A DNA stretch of 64,000 nucleotides from Massilia sp. 9096 (GTDB lineage Bacteria > Pseudomonadota > Gammaproteobacteria > Burkholderiales > Burkholderiaceae_D), in the NCBI RefSeq assembly GCF_000745265.1, contig NZ_JQNN01000001.1, positions 4,650,001-4,714,000 on the forward strand, in the 5' to 3' direction. A model generated the notes under the pieces. It was not told where the DNA came from. It saw nothing but the letters and a program-made list of their open reading frames with translations, and did no database searches. Positions 34,133-42,285 of this stretch are shown piece after piece. Every line of letters begins with the position of its first letter. Within the stretch, counting starts at the first letter, position 1. A program made the position numbers and the translations under genes.

Positions 34133-35001
34133 ATGCCGGCGCCCTGGTCAGCTGTTGCATCGTCTGTTACCACAACAGGCCGGAACAGGTCGAGCGGCTG
34201 CTGGCCAGCGTCACCACGGCGCCGCCGGACATGCGGGTCTACCTGGTCGACAATTCGCGCACCGATGCCTTGCGCGACCTGGCCGCGCGCTTTCGCGTGC
34301 ACTACCGCCACCAGCCCGACAACCCCGGCTACGCGCGCGCGCACAACTGGGCCCTGTCGCTGGCGGCGGCGGCCGGTCACGCCTATCACCTGGTGCTCAA
34401 TCCCGACGTGCAGATTCCGCTCGACGCGATCGGCAAGCTGCTGGCCTACATGGAGCAGCACCCGGATGTCGGCATGGTGGCGCCGCGCGTGCTGTACCCG
34501 GACGGGCGCCTGCAGCCGCTGTGCAAGCTGCTGCCGCATCCGGCCGAACTGCTGGTGCGCCGTTTCTGCCCGCTGCTGCACCGATCGAGCGGACGGCTGG
34601 CGCGCTATGAATTGCACGGCACCGGCTACAACCGCGTGATGGACGTGCCGGCGCTGTCCGGCTGCTTCCTGCTGATGCGGGTCGACGTGGTGGCGCGCGC
34701 CGGCCTGTTCGACGAACGCTTCTTCCTGTATTTCGAGGACGTCGACCTGTCGCGCCGCGTCGGCCGCATCGCGCGCACCGTGTTCGTGCCGCACGTGAGC
34801 ATCGTGCACGCCTACGCCAAAGGCTCGTACCACGAATGGCGCCTGTTGTGGCACCACCTGGTGTCGGCGGCGCGCTACTTCAACAAGTGGGGCTGGCTAC
34901 GCGACGCGGAGCGCGACCAGGTCAACGCGCGCGCGCTGCGTGCGCTCGGGCTCGCGCGCCCGCGCGACGCCAGCCCGGCCGAGACGGACCTGCAGCCATG
35001 A
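34129..35001 (+). CDS. glycosyltransferase family 2, rhamnosyltransferase-like
   Basis: 290 residues: VSCCIVCYHNRPEQVERLLASV, YLVDNSRTDALRDL, NPGYARAHNWAL, YHLVLNPDVQIPLDAI (the NPD metal-binding motif) and DERFFLYFEDVDLSRRV. These are the blocks of RfbF/WbbL-like rhamnosyltransferases. Soluble, with a membrane-associating basic surface likely. Overlaps both neighbours by 4 bases (ATGA), so translation of the three plus-strand genes is coupled. Confidence 0.92.
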   Translation: MNAGALVSCCIVCYHNRPEQVERLLASVTTAPPDMRVYLVDNSRTDALRDLAARFRVHYRHQPDNPGYARAHNWALSLAAAAGHAYHLVLNPDVQIPLDAIGKLLAYMEQHPDVGMVAPRVLYPDGRLQPLCKLLPHPAELLVRRFCPLLHRSSGRLARYELHGTGYNRVMDVPALSGCFLLMRVDVVARAGLFDERFFLYFEDVDLSRRVGRIARTVFVPHVSIVHAYAKGSYHEWRLLWHHLVSAARYFNKWGWLRDAERDQVNARALRALGLARPRDASPAETDLQP

Positions 35002-36143
35002 CGGGACGCCCCCTGGTGCGCGCCTTCGAAGGCGCACGCGGCCTGGCGGCCTTGCTGGTGGCGCTGTTCCACTTCGGCCTGGCCGAGCCGCCGATCGTGC
35101 GCGTCCGCGCCGGCTATCTGTTCGTCGACCTGTTCTTCGTGCTGAGCGGCTTCCTGATCTGCGCGGCGTATGCGGGCAAGCTCGATCGTCCGGCATCCCT
35201 GCCGAGCTTCCTGGTGCGCAGGATCGGGCGCCTGCTGCCGCTGATGCTGGTGGCGACCCTGGCCTATCTGCTGCTGGCGAACGTGGCCATGCTGGCGCAT
35301 CAACGGCTCGATGGCGCGGCCGGTGCGGGATGGTTCACCATCCGGCCGCCGCTGTCCGAGTGGCTGGCCACCCTGACCATGACCCATTCGCTGGGCTTGT
35401 TCGATCACGTGATCATGAATTATGCGACGTGGAGCATCAGCACCGAGTTCTATGCCTACATCGCCTTCGCCGCGCTGTGCCTGCTGCTGCGCGGGCCGGC
35501 GCGGTTGGCCGGGTTCGCCGTCATGGCGGTGCTGGCGTATGGAGTGAGCATCTGGGCCAGCGTCCACGTGCGCGGCTGCCTGGCCGGAGGCGGCTGCATG
35601 GACCTGACCTTCGACTACGGCTACTGGCGCTGCCTGGCCGGCTTCTTCCTGGGCGCCACGCTCAGTGAGGTGCGCATCCGCGGACCGGCGCGGGCCCGAT
35701 CGCAAGGGCGCAGGCTGGCGCTCGGCCAGGCTGCCAGTCTGGCCGCACTGCTGGTCATGTTCCTGCTGGTTGCGCGCGTGCCGGCCGCGGCGCTGGCGGC
35801 GCCGCTGTTGTTCGGCTTGCTGCTGCTGAGCATCCGCGCCGATGCGGGACCGCTGGCGCGGCTGTTCGGCGCGGCGCCGCTGCAGTTGCTGGGCCGGTAT
35901 TCGTATTCGATCTACCTGATGCATCCCGTGATCCTGCTGGGCTGGAATGCGGGGCGGAGGTATGCGGAAGGGAGCCTGGCGCGGCTGGCGTTCCTGGCCG
36001 GCTACGTGGCGCTGGTGCTGGTGGTGTCGCGGTGGACGTTTCGCTGGGTCGAGGACCCGATGCGGCGCCGCTTCAACCGCTTCGCGGCGCGGCGTTTCGG
36101 CACGCGCGCCGCCGCGGAACCGTCCGCAGCGGGCGCGCAATGA
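34998..36143 (+). CDS. acyltransferase family 3 (OafA/NodX-like)
   Basis: 381 residues with about ten TM helices. The N-terminal motif RAFEGARGLAALLVALFHFG contains the conserved Arg and the catalytic-type His; VDLFFVLSGFLI and SIYLMHPVIL are also family marks. These inner-membrane proteins transfer O-acetyl or succinyl groups onto cell-surface polysaccharide. No extra SGNH domain is present. It ends 8 bases from the convergent transporter gene. Confidence 0.92.
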   Translation: MTGRPLVRAFEGARGLAALLVALFHFGLAEPPIVRVRAGYLFVDLFFVLSGFLICAAYAGKLDRPASLPSFLVRRIGRLLPLMLVATLAYLLLANVAMLAHQRLDGAAGAGWFTIRPPLSEWLATLTMTHSLGLFDHVIMNYATWSISTEFYAYIAFAALCLLLRGPARLAGFAVMAVLAYGVSIWASVHVRGCLAGGGCMDLTFDYGYWRCLAGFFLGATLSEVRIRGPARARSQGRRLALGQAASLAALLVMFLLVARVPAAALAAPLLFGLLLLSIRADAGPLARLFGAAPLQLLGRYSYSIYLMHPVILLGWNAGRRYAEGSLARLAFLAGYVALVLVVSRWTFRWVEDPMRRRFNRFAARRFGTRAAAEPSAAGAQ

Positions 36144-36151
36144 GCCTGCGC

Positions 36152-37438
36152 TCAGCAGTTCTGCAGCGGACGGCGGGCGTACCAGCCGAAGGTGAGGATC
36201 AGCAGGTAGCACACGGCCGGCACGATCAGCGCCAGGCGCAGGCTGGTCTGGTCGGCGGTGAAGCCGGTGAGCAGCGGAACGATGGCGCCGCCGACGATGG
36301 CCATGCAGATCAGGCCCGAGCCTTCGGCTGCGCGTTCGCCCAGGCCTTCCGAGGCCAGGCTGAAGATGGTCGGGAACATGATCGAGTTGACCAGGCCGAT
36401 CGCCAGCAGCGACCAGCCGGACAGCGCGCCGGTGCTGGTGGCGGAGATCAGCAGCAGCAGCGCGGCGATGCCGCCGGCCGAGGCCAGCACCTTGCCCGGC
36501 GAGCAGATGCGCAGGATGTAGGCGCCCAGGAAGCGGCCGACCATGCCGCCGCCCCAGTACAGCGACACGTGCTTGCCGGCGGCTTCCGCGCCCAGGCCCA
36601 GCACGTCATGCTGCATCAGGTAGTTGGCGATCAGCGAGCCGACCGCCACTTCGGCGCCGACGTACAGGAAGATGCACAGCATGCCGAAGGCGAAGCGGGT
36701 GCGCTTGAGCAGGCTGAACGGGTTCGACTTGCTGCCTTCCGGGCTGGTCTGCTCGACCAGCTTGTTGCGGTTGAACCAGACCAGCAGCGCGACCACGGCC
36801 AGCGCGATCGCCAGGCCGAGGTAGGTGTGCACCACCACCTGGCTTTCGGCGGCGCGGTAGGTCGCCAGCGCCTCGGCGCCCAGGGTCGACTGGTCGACCT
36901 TGGCCAGCGAGCCGAGGATCAGGATCGAGCCGATGTAAGGAAACACCGTGGTGCCGAGCGAGTTGAAGGCTTGCGCGAAGGTCAGGCGGCTGTGCGCGGT
37001 CTGCGGCGCGCCCAGCATCGAGATCAGCGGGTTGGCCACGACCTGCACGATGGTGATGCCGGCCGCCAGCACGAACAGGGCCAGCAGGAAGGTCACGAAC
37101 TTACCCGACGACGATGCCGGGATGAACAGCAGGCAGCCCACGGTCATGGTCAGCAGGCCGACCACGGCGGTGCGCATGTAGCCGATGCGGCGCACGATGG
37201 TCGCACCCGGCAGCGAGACGATGAAATATGCGGCAAAGAATGCCGACTGCACCAGCATCGCCTGGGCATAGGTCAGGGTGAACAGGTCTTTCAGTTTGGG
37301 GATGATGACGTCGTTCAGGCTGGTGATGCCGCCGAAGATGAAGAACAGCGCGAAAACAAACACGCGCAGGCTGCCGACGTTCGTATTGGCATTGGCGGCG
37401 CCGCTCTGGGCGGCGCTGGCAGGTTGGCCGATTTGCAT
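36152..37438 (-). CDS. sugar MFS transporter, FucP family (second copy)
   Basis: 428 residues, 12 TM. FIFGGITSLNDVIIPKLKDLFTLTYAQAMLVQ, VQVVANPLISMLGAPQTAHSRLTFAQAFNSLGT, YWGGGMVGRFLGAYILR and VNSIMFPTIFSLA match the family. It has a 21-residue Asn/Ala-rich cytoplasmic lead. Clearly paralogous to, but diverged from, the protein at 2126-3397. It imports a monosaccharide by H+ symport; here there is no adjacent glycosidase or regulator, so the substrate cannot be guessed. The 167 bases upstream are AT-richer and probably contain its promoter. Confidence 0.92.
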   Translation of the reverse strand: MQIGQPASAAQSGAANANTNVGSLRVFVFALFFIFGGITSLNDVIIPKLKDLFTLTYAQAMLVQSAFFAAYFIVSLPGATIVRRIGYMRTAVVGLLTMTVGCLLFIPASSSGKFVTFLLALFVLAAGITIVQVVANPLISMLGAPQTAHSRLTFAQAFNSLGTTVFPYIGSILILGSLAKVDQSTLGAEALATYRAAESQVVVHTYLGLAIALAVVALLVWFNRNKLVEQTSPEGSKSNPFSLLKRTRFAFGMLCIFLYVGAEVAVGSLIANYLMQHDVLGLGAEAAGKHVSLYWGGGMVGRFLGAYILRICSPGKVLASAGGIAALLLLISATSTGALSGWSLLAIGLVNSIMFPTIFSLASEGLGERAAEGSGLICMAIVGGAIVPLLTGFTADQTSLRLALIVPAVCYLLILTFGWYARRPLQNC

Positions 37439-37605
37439 GGGGTGATCCAGGTGGTTGCAAGGGTGCCTGGCGCCGCGGCGTCAGGCTGGGGTAAGAATAT
37501 TACAACGCTTTTCTGAAACATGGTCAGCAAAGCAACTGTATTTTTTGAAATCTTCGGGTGCCGATCGATCGCAAACCGAGCGGCAGGCCGGATGAGGAAG
37601 GAAAA

Positions 37606-38568
37606 TTACAGCGGCTGGAGCGGAATCATGCCCGGTACGCTCGCCGGCGTCGAGCACGGTTCCTCATCAAAAGCGATGTCGCCGTTCGGATTTTCGATCC
37701 CGTCGGTTTTGAGTTCCGTAAAGCCGAACAGGTCGCGATCCATCAGGTGCGACGGCACGACGGTCGACAGCGCCGAGAACGTGCTTTCCACGCGGCCCGG
37801 GTATTTCTTTTCCCAGTCGCGCAGCATCGCCTTGATCTGCTTGCGCTGCAGGTTTTCCTGCGAGCCGCACAAATCGCACGGGATGATCGGGAACCCCTTG
37901 ACTTCGGCGTAACGCTCGGTATCGGCTTCCTTCACGTAGGCCAGCGGGCGGATCACCATGTGCTTGCCATCGTCCGAGACGAGCTTGGCCGGCATGCCCT
38001 TGATCTTCGCGCCGAAGAACATGTTCAGGAAAAAGGTCTCGAGGATGTCGTCGCGGTGGTGGCCGAGGGCGATCTTGTTGCAGCCGAGCTCATCGGCGAC
38101 GCGGTACAGGATGCCGCGCCGCAGGCGCGAGCACAGCGAGCAGGTCGTTTTACCCTCCGGGATCAGGCGCTTGACGATGCTGTAGGTGTCCTGGTTCTCG
38201 ATGTGGTACGGAACGCCGAGCTTGTCGAGGTAGGCCGGTAGCACGTCGGCCGGGAAATTCGGCTGTTTCTGGTCGAGGTTGACGGCGACGAGCTCGAACT
38301 TGATCGGCGCGCGCTCGCGCAGCGTCATCAGGATGTCGAGCAGGGCGTAGCTGTCCTTGCCGCCGGACAGGCAGACCATCACCTTGTCGCCATCCTCGAT
38401 CATGTTGAAGTCGCCGATCGCCTGGCCGACCAGGCGGCACAAGCGCTTGTGCAGCTTGTTGTTTTCGTAAGTGACCTTGTCGGCGCTTTTATCGGCGCGC
38501 TTGTCGGCGGCGTCGACGGTCTCGTCGCCGGTTTTGTCGATTTCGCGCGCCATCGTCATGTCATTCAT
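37606..38568 (-). CDS. ttcA: tRNA 2-thiocytidine(32) synthetase TtcA
   Basis: 320 residues. PP-loop SGGKDS (about 69-74) for ATP, CSLCSR and CDLCGSQ with the Cys residues that bind the [4Fe-4S] cluster, and [19 protein letters not shown]. It thiolates C32 in tRNAs for Arg, Ser and Cys in the cytoplasm. The N-terminal 30 residues are a charged, repetitive lead ([11 protein letters not shown]) absent from E. coli TtcA. It is 6 bases downstream of folB on the same strand. Confidence 0.97.
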   Translation of the reverse strand: MNDMTMAREIDKTGDETVDAADKRADKSADKVTYENNKLHKRLCRLVGQAIGDFNMIEDGDKVMVCLSGGKDSYALLDILMTLRERAPIKFELVAVNLDQKQPNFPADVLPAYLDKLGVPYHIENQDTYSIVKRLIPEGKTTCSLCSRLRRGILYRVADELGCNKIALGHHRDDILETFFLNMFFGAKIKGMPAKLVSDDGKHMVIRPLAYVKEADTERYAEVKGFPIIPCDLCGSQENLQRKQIKAMLRDWEKKYPGRVESTFSALSTVVPSHLMDRDLFGFTELKTDGIENPNGDIAFDEEPCSTPASVPGMIPLQPL

Positions 38569-38574
38569 GTTGCA

Positions 38575-38967
38575 TCAATCCTTGATCTGGAATACTTCGA
38601 CACCGACGCCTTCGCAGTCGGGATACACGTCCGGTTTCATGCTCGACACCTGGGCCGCGCGCACGCGCGGGTGCGTCAGCATGGCTTTCACCACGTCGTC
38701 GCACAGCGTTTCCTGCAGGTGGATGTGGCCTTGCGCCAGGCGCTTGGCGATGGTTTCGCGCATGAAGTCATAGTCGACCACCTCGTGCAGCTGGTCGTCC
38801 TTCGGGGTCGACTCGGCCAGTGGGATGTACAGGTCGACGTTGATCAGGACGCGCTGCTCGCCCTTTTTTTCGAAGTCATGGACACCGATGTTGATCATGA
38901 CTTCGTAATTGCGCAGGAACAGCCTGCGGCAATCGCGCAGTTGCGGGTGGGACAGGGCGGACAACAT
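38575..38967 (-). CDS. folB: dihydroneopterin aldolase
   Basis: 130 residues. After a 17-residue lead, LRNYEVMINIGVHDFEKKGEQRVLINVDLYIP matches FolB, with a catalytic-type Tyr/Glu and VVDYDFMRETIAKRL containing the Asp-Tyr of the active site. It converts 7,8-dihydroneopterin to 6-hydroxymethyl-dihydropterin and glycolaldehyde in folate synthesis. It lies between a pteridine-reductase-like SDR and ttcA, all on one strand. Confidence 0.92.
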   Translation of the reverse strand: MLSALSHPQLRDCRRLFLRNYEVMINIGVHDFEKKGEQRVLINVDLYIPLAESTPKDDQLHEVVDYDFMRETIAKRLAQGHIHLQETLCDDVVKAMLTHPRVRAAQVSSMKPDVYPDCEGVGVEVFQIKD

Positions 38968-39000
38968 AGGAAACCTTTGATGGTAGGGTCTTAAATTTTG

Positions 39001-39798
39001 CTATTTCGTCAAGAACATCACGTCGCGCTCGAGCGGCACCAGATGCTGGCCGCCGTCGACTAGCAGTGTGGTGCCGGTCAGCGCGCGCGCCGAGGCCGCA
39101 TACAGGACCGCGTCGACGATGTCCTGCGGGGTGGACGAGCGGCCCAGCGGGGTCACGCAGTGCGCGCGCTCGAAGCCATCCTCGGCCTGGTCGCCGGACA
39201 CCATCGTGATGCCGGGCGCCACGCCGACCACGCGCAGGGTCGGCGCCAGCGCCTGGGCCAGCATCGTGGTGGCGGTGTGCAGCGCCGCTTTCGACAGCGT
39301 GTATGACAAAAAATCCGGGTTGAGATTGTACAGTTTCTGATCCAACAGGTTGATCACCACCGCTTGCCCGTCGGCCGGGGTCAGCGCGTGCAGGGCCTGC
39401 GCCAGCAGCAGCGGCGCGGCCAGGTTGCACTGCATGTGGGCCGCCAGCAAGCCAGGCGAGAACGCGGCCGGCTTGTCGTATTCGAACAACGACGCGTTGT
39501 TGACGATGCAATCGAGCCGGCCCAGCTGTTCGACCACGTGCCCCGGCAGGGCGCGCACCGCCGCCTCGTCGGCCAGGTCGCACGGCGCCAGCACGGCGCG
39601 CCTGCCGAGCGCGCGCACGGCGTCAAAGACCTGCGCGGCCTCGTCCGCGGAGTGGCGGTAGTGGATCGCGATGTCCCAGCCGGCCTCGGCCATGCCGAGC
39701 GCGATCGCGCGGCCGATGCGGCGGCCGGCGCCGGTGACCAGAGCCACGCGCGCGGACGCGGACGAGACGGGAGAGGATGTCGAAGTGGTATGTGTCAT
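39001..39798 (-). CDS. SDR-family oxidoreductase, pteridine reductase-like (FolM type)
   Basis: 265 residues from ATG 39798. VALVTGAGRRIGRAIALGMAEAGWDIAIHYRHS is the NADPH-binding TGxxRRIG variant typical of pteridine reductases rather than generic TGxxxGIG. NNAS, and Tyr/Lys in LSYTLSKAAL are the catalytic residues. LSRP-type terminal: TTLLVDGGQHL. It would reduce dihydromonapterin or dihydrofolate. It is 33 bases upstream of folB, supporting a pterin role. Only 23 bases separate its start from divergent MidA. Confidence 0.85.
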   Translation of the reverse strand: MTHTTSTSSPVSSASARVALVTGAGRRIGRAIALGMAEAGWDIAIHYRHSADEAAQVFDAVRALGRRAVLAPCDLADEAAVRALPGHVVEQLGRLDCIVNNASLFEYDKPAAFSPGLLAAHMQCNLAAPLLLAQALHALTPADGQAVVINLLDQKLYNLNPDFLSYTLSKAALHTATTMLAQALAPTLRVVGVAPGITMVSGDQAEDGFERAHCVTPLGRSSTPQDIVDAVLYAASARALTGTTLLVDGGQHLVPLERDVMFLTK

Positions 39799-39821
39799 CT
39801 GATCTTGGCTACAATGGCAGG

Positions 39822-40976
39822 ATGTCTCTTCCCGCACCGAACAGCGACGCGCTCGCCGCGTCCCAAGCCCTGCAGCGTTTGATCGCTGCCGAGATCGCAA
39901 ACCAAGGCGGCGCCATCCCGTTTTCGCGTTTCATGGAGCTGGCGCTGTATGCGCCCAACCTGGGCTATTACAGCGGCGGTGCGGCCAAGCTGGGCGCGGA
40001 AGGCGATTTCACCACCGCGCCCGAGATCAGTCCGCTGTTCGGCGCCACGCTGGCGCGCGCGGCCGCCGCTATTATGGCGCAAACTGGGCCCAACATCATC
40101 GAATTCGGCGCCGGCACCGGCAAACTCGCACGCGACGTGCTGGACGCGCTGGCGCGCATGGGCGTGGCGGTCGAGAGCTACACCATCATCGAACTGTCGG
40201 GCGAACTGCGCGCGCGCCAGCAGGAAGCGCTCAAGGCCTACCCGCAGGTGCGCTGGCTGAGCGGCTTTCCGGAAAGCTTCCAGGGCGCCGTGCTGGCCAA
40301 CGAGGTGCTCGACGCGATGCCGGTCGAACTGGTCGTCAAGGAAGGCGGACGCTGGCGCCGCCAGATGGTCACCATCGACGAAGGCCGCTTTGCGTTCGAA
40401 CCGGGCGAGCCCGACGGCGCGCTGCTCGAGCAGATTGCGCGCCAGATCCCCGATGCGGAGCAACTGCAGGATGGGTATTTGACCGAAGTGCACCCGGTCG
40501 CCTGCGGTTTCATGGGTTCGCTGGCCGCGATGTTCACGGCCAAGGGCAGCCGCGGCGCGGCGATCCTGGTCGACTACGGTTTTCCGGCGCGCGAGTTCTA
40601 TTTCGACGAGCGCAGCGGCGGCACCCTGATGTGCCACTACCGCCACCACGCGCACCCCGATCCGTTCTACGTGCCTGGCCTGCAGGACCTCACCGCCCAC
40701 GTCGACTTCACTGCGATGGCGCTGGCCGCCCAGGATGCCGGGCTGGACGTGCTCGGCTACATGAGCCAGGCCGCCTTCCTGCTGGCCTGCGGCATCGGCG
40801 AGCTGCTGCTGCAGACCGACCCGGAAGACACGCTGCGCTACCTGCCGCAGTCGAAGGCGGTGCAAAAGCTGGTGTCGCCGGCCGAGATGGGGGAGTTGTT
40901 CAAGGTGCTGCTGGTCGGCCACGGGGTCGAACTCGATCCGGCCATCGCGCGCGCCGACCGCAGCCATCGCCTGTAG
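39822..40976 (+). CDS. MidA/NDUFAF7-type SAM-dependent methyltransferase
   Basis: 384 residues. FSRFMELALYAPNLGYYSGG at the start, FTTAPEISPLFGATLAR, motif I IIEFGAGTGKLARDVL (about 87-102), LANEVLDAMPVE, and FVPGLQDLTAHVDF-like YVPGLQDLTAHVDFTAMA match the DUF185/MidA family, whose eukaryotic members methylate an Arg of complex I. The bacterial target is unsettled. A TACAAT at 39810-39815 lies only six bases before the ATG, so the mRNA may have almost no leader. Confidence 0.92.
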   Translation: MSLPAPNSDALAASQALQRLIAAEIANQGGAIPFSRFMELALYAPNLGYYSGGAAKLGAEGDFTTAPEISPLFGATLARAAAAIMAQTGPNIIEFGAGTGKLARDVLDALARMGVAVESYTIIELSGELRARQQEALKAYPQVRWLSGFPESFQGAVLANEVLDAMPVELVVKEGGRWRRQMVTIDEGRFAFEPGEPDGALLEQIARQIPDAEQLQDGYLTEVHPVACGFMGSLAAMFTAKGSRGAAILVDYGFPAREFYFDERSGGTLMCHYRHHAHPDPFYVPGLQDLTAHVDFTAMALAAQDAGLDVLGYMSQAAFLLACGIGELLLQTDPEDTLRYLPQSKAVQKLVSPAEMGELFKVLLVGHGVELDPAIARADRSHRL

Positions 40977-41018
40977 TATTTTCGGCATCTTGCGCACAGG
41001 ATACAAACCCGGCTATGC

Positions 41019-41047
41019 TTGCTCTGCCGTGATTCAGCTAATATAAG
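41019..41047 (+). promoter_or_regulatory. probable sigma-70 promoter of the J-domain gene
   Basis: TTGCTC (41019-41024) and TATAAG (41042-41047), 17-base spacer, 31 bases ahead of the ATG at 41079. Each box matches four to five consensus positions. Confidence 0.45.
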
Positions 41048-41078
41048 AGCAACCCGCCGGAGCGGCACACACCACGCC

Positions 41079-42119
41079 ATGGCCAAGATCCATACCCATT
41101 ATGACAACCTGAAGGTATCGCGCCATGCGCCTCAGGAAGTCATTCGTGCGGCCTACAAGGCGTTGAGCCAGAAATACCACCCCGACAAGAATCCGGGCGA
41201 CGAACGCGCCGCGCGCATCATGGCGATCGTCAATACCGCCTACAACATCCTGTCCGACCCTGTGCGCCGCAAGGAGCACGACGAGTGGATCGCCGCCGAG
41301 GAGTGGGAAGTCGAGTGGCTGGAAAGCTCGCATGGCGAGGACGGCCGCGACAAGCCGCGCGGCGATGCCGGCTGGGAGCCGCGCCACGTCGATGCGCGGG
41401 CGCGCGCACGCGTGCTGCGCGATCCACGCTGGTGGGGCGCGATGCTGGCCTGCCTCGGCCTTGGGGCGGCGGTCGTCTTCATCGCCATCGATGCCCCCAG
41501 GATGCTGCCCAGCGCGCTGGCCTTTGCCGGCAAGCCGACCGCCGGCGTGTCGTCCCCGGCGCCGACCGGGCAGGACGCCGCCAACGCTGGTGCCAGCGCC
41601 AGCGCCAGCGCCAGCGCCGCCGTCGCCGAAGCGCCCGCCGGCGATGCCGTCGCCGAGGCCAGAAGCGACGGCTGGGCGCGCCCCGCCGGGCAGCCGGAAT
41701 CGCCCGATGCGCCGCCCGACGTCAAGGCGCTCGGCGTAACGCAATTGGTGGTGCCGGCGCGCCAGCCCGATTGCGACACCGACCTGCAAAGCCAGATCGC
41801 ACCGAACGGCGACCCGTGGCCGCCGCAGTCCGGCTACATCGACGGGTTCCCGCTCGGGAACCAGGGCGAGGAAATGCAGGTGCTGGTCGACAACAGCAGC
41901 AACCCATCCCCGGTGCTGGTCAAGATCTACGACCTCGACCGCCATTCCAACGTGCGCTACACCTATGTGCTGGGCCGCGCCAAGTTCCTGATCGACAAGC
42001 TCGCGGCCGGCAAGTACGAAGTGCGCTACCAGAACATCCTGCTGGGCGGAGCACGCACCGACTGCATCAACGGCAAGCGCGTGTTGCGCCAGGCAGCCGC
42101 ACCGCATCCCGACGCCTGA
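41079..42119 (+). CDS. membrane-anchored J-domain protein
   Basis: 346 residues; ATG at 41079 begins MAKIHTHYDNLKVSRHAPQEVIRAAYKALSQKYHPDKNPGDERAARIMAIVNTAYNILSD, a full J domain with HPD (about 34-36) for stimulating DnaK. There is no Gly/Phe or zinc region. One TM helix is at about 121-140 (WGAMLACLGLGAAVVFIAI). A flexible Ala/Ser stretch (ASASASASAAVAEAPA) leads to a C-terminal domain of about 110 residues, beta-rich, with DGFPLGNQGEEMQVLVDNSSNPSPVLVKIYDL. The J domain is thus cytoplasmic and the rest periplasmic. The role of the C-terminal domain is unknown. Confidence 0.88.
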   Translation: MAKIHTHYDNLKVSRHAPQEVIRAAYKALSQKYHPDKNPGDERAARIMAIVNTAYNILSDPVRRKEHDEWIAAEEWEVEWLESSHGEDGRDKPRGDAGWEPRHVDARARARVLRDPRWWGAMLACLGLGAAVVFIAIDAPRMLPSALAFAGKPTAGVSSPAPTGQDAANAGASASASASAAVAEAPAGDAVAEARSDGWARPAGQPESPDAPPDVKALGVTQLVVPARQPDCDTDLQSQIAPNGDPWPPQSGYIDGFPLGNQGEEMQVLVDNSSNPSPVLVKIYDLDRHSNVRYTYVLGRAKFLIDKLAAGKYEVRYQNILLGGARTDCINGKRVLRQAAAPHPDA

Positions 42120-42150
42120 GCTGCGCCGGCAGGGCGGCGGCAAGCGCGGT

Positions 42151-42166
42151 GTGGTTTTAAAACCAC
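42151..42166. promoter_or_regulatory. 16-bp perfect palindrome upstream of the signalling genes
   Basis: GTGGTTTTAAAACCAC, 32 bases after the J-domain stop and 120 before the TPR-receiver start. With no loop and no T-run it fits a protein-binding site better than a terminator. A TATACT at 42215-42220 is a possible -10. Confidence 0.4.
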
Positions 42167-42285
42167 TCGCAATCCATGTTGCCGATATTCAAGTTTTTTG
42201 TTCCCGTGACGTAATATACTCCGCAGAGAATGCAGGCCCATGCAGCCTGCCTACGCCCACCGCGGCACTACGGAAAAACCGGAAC

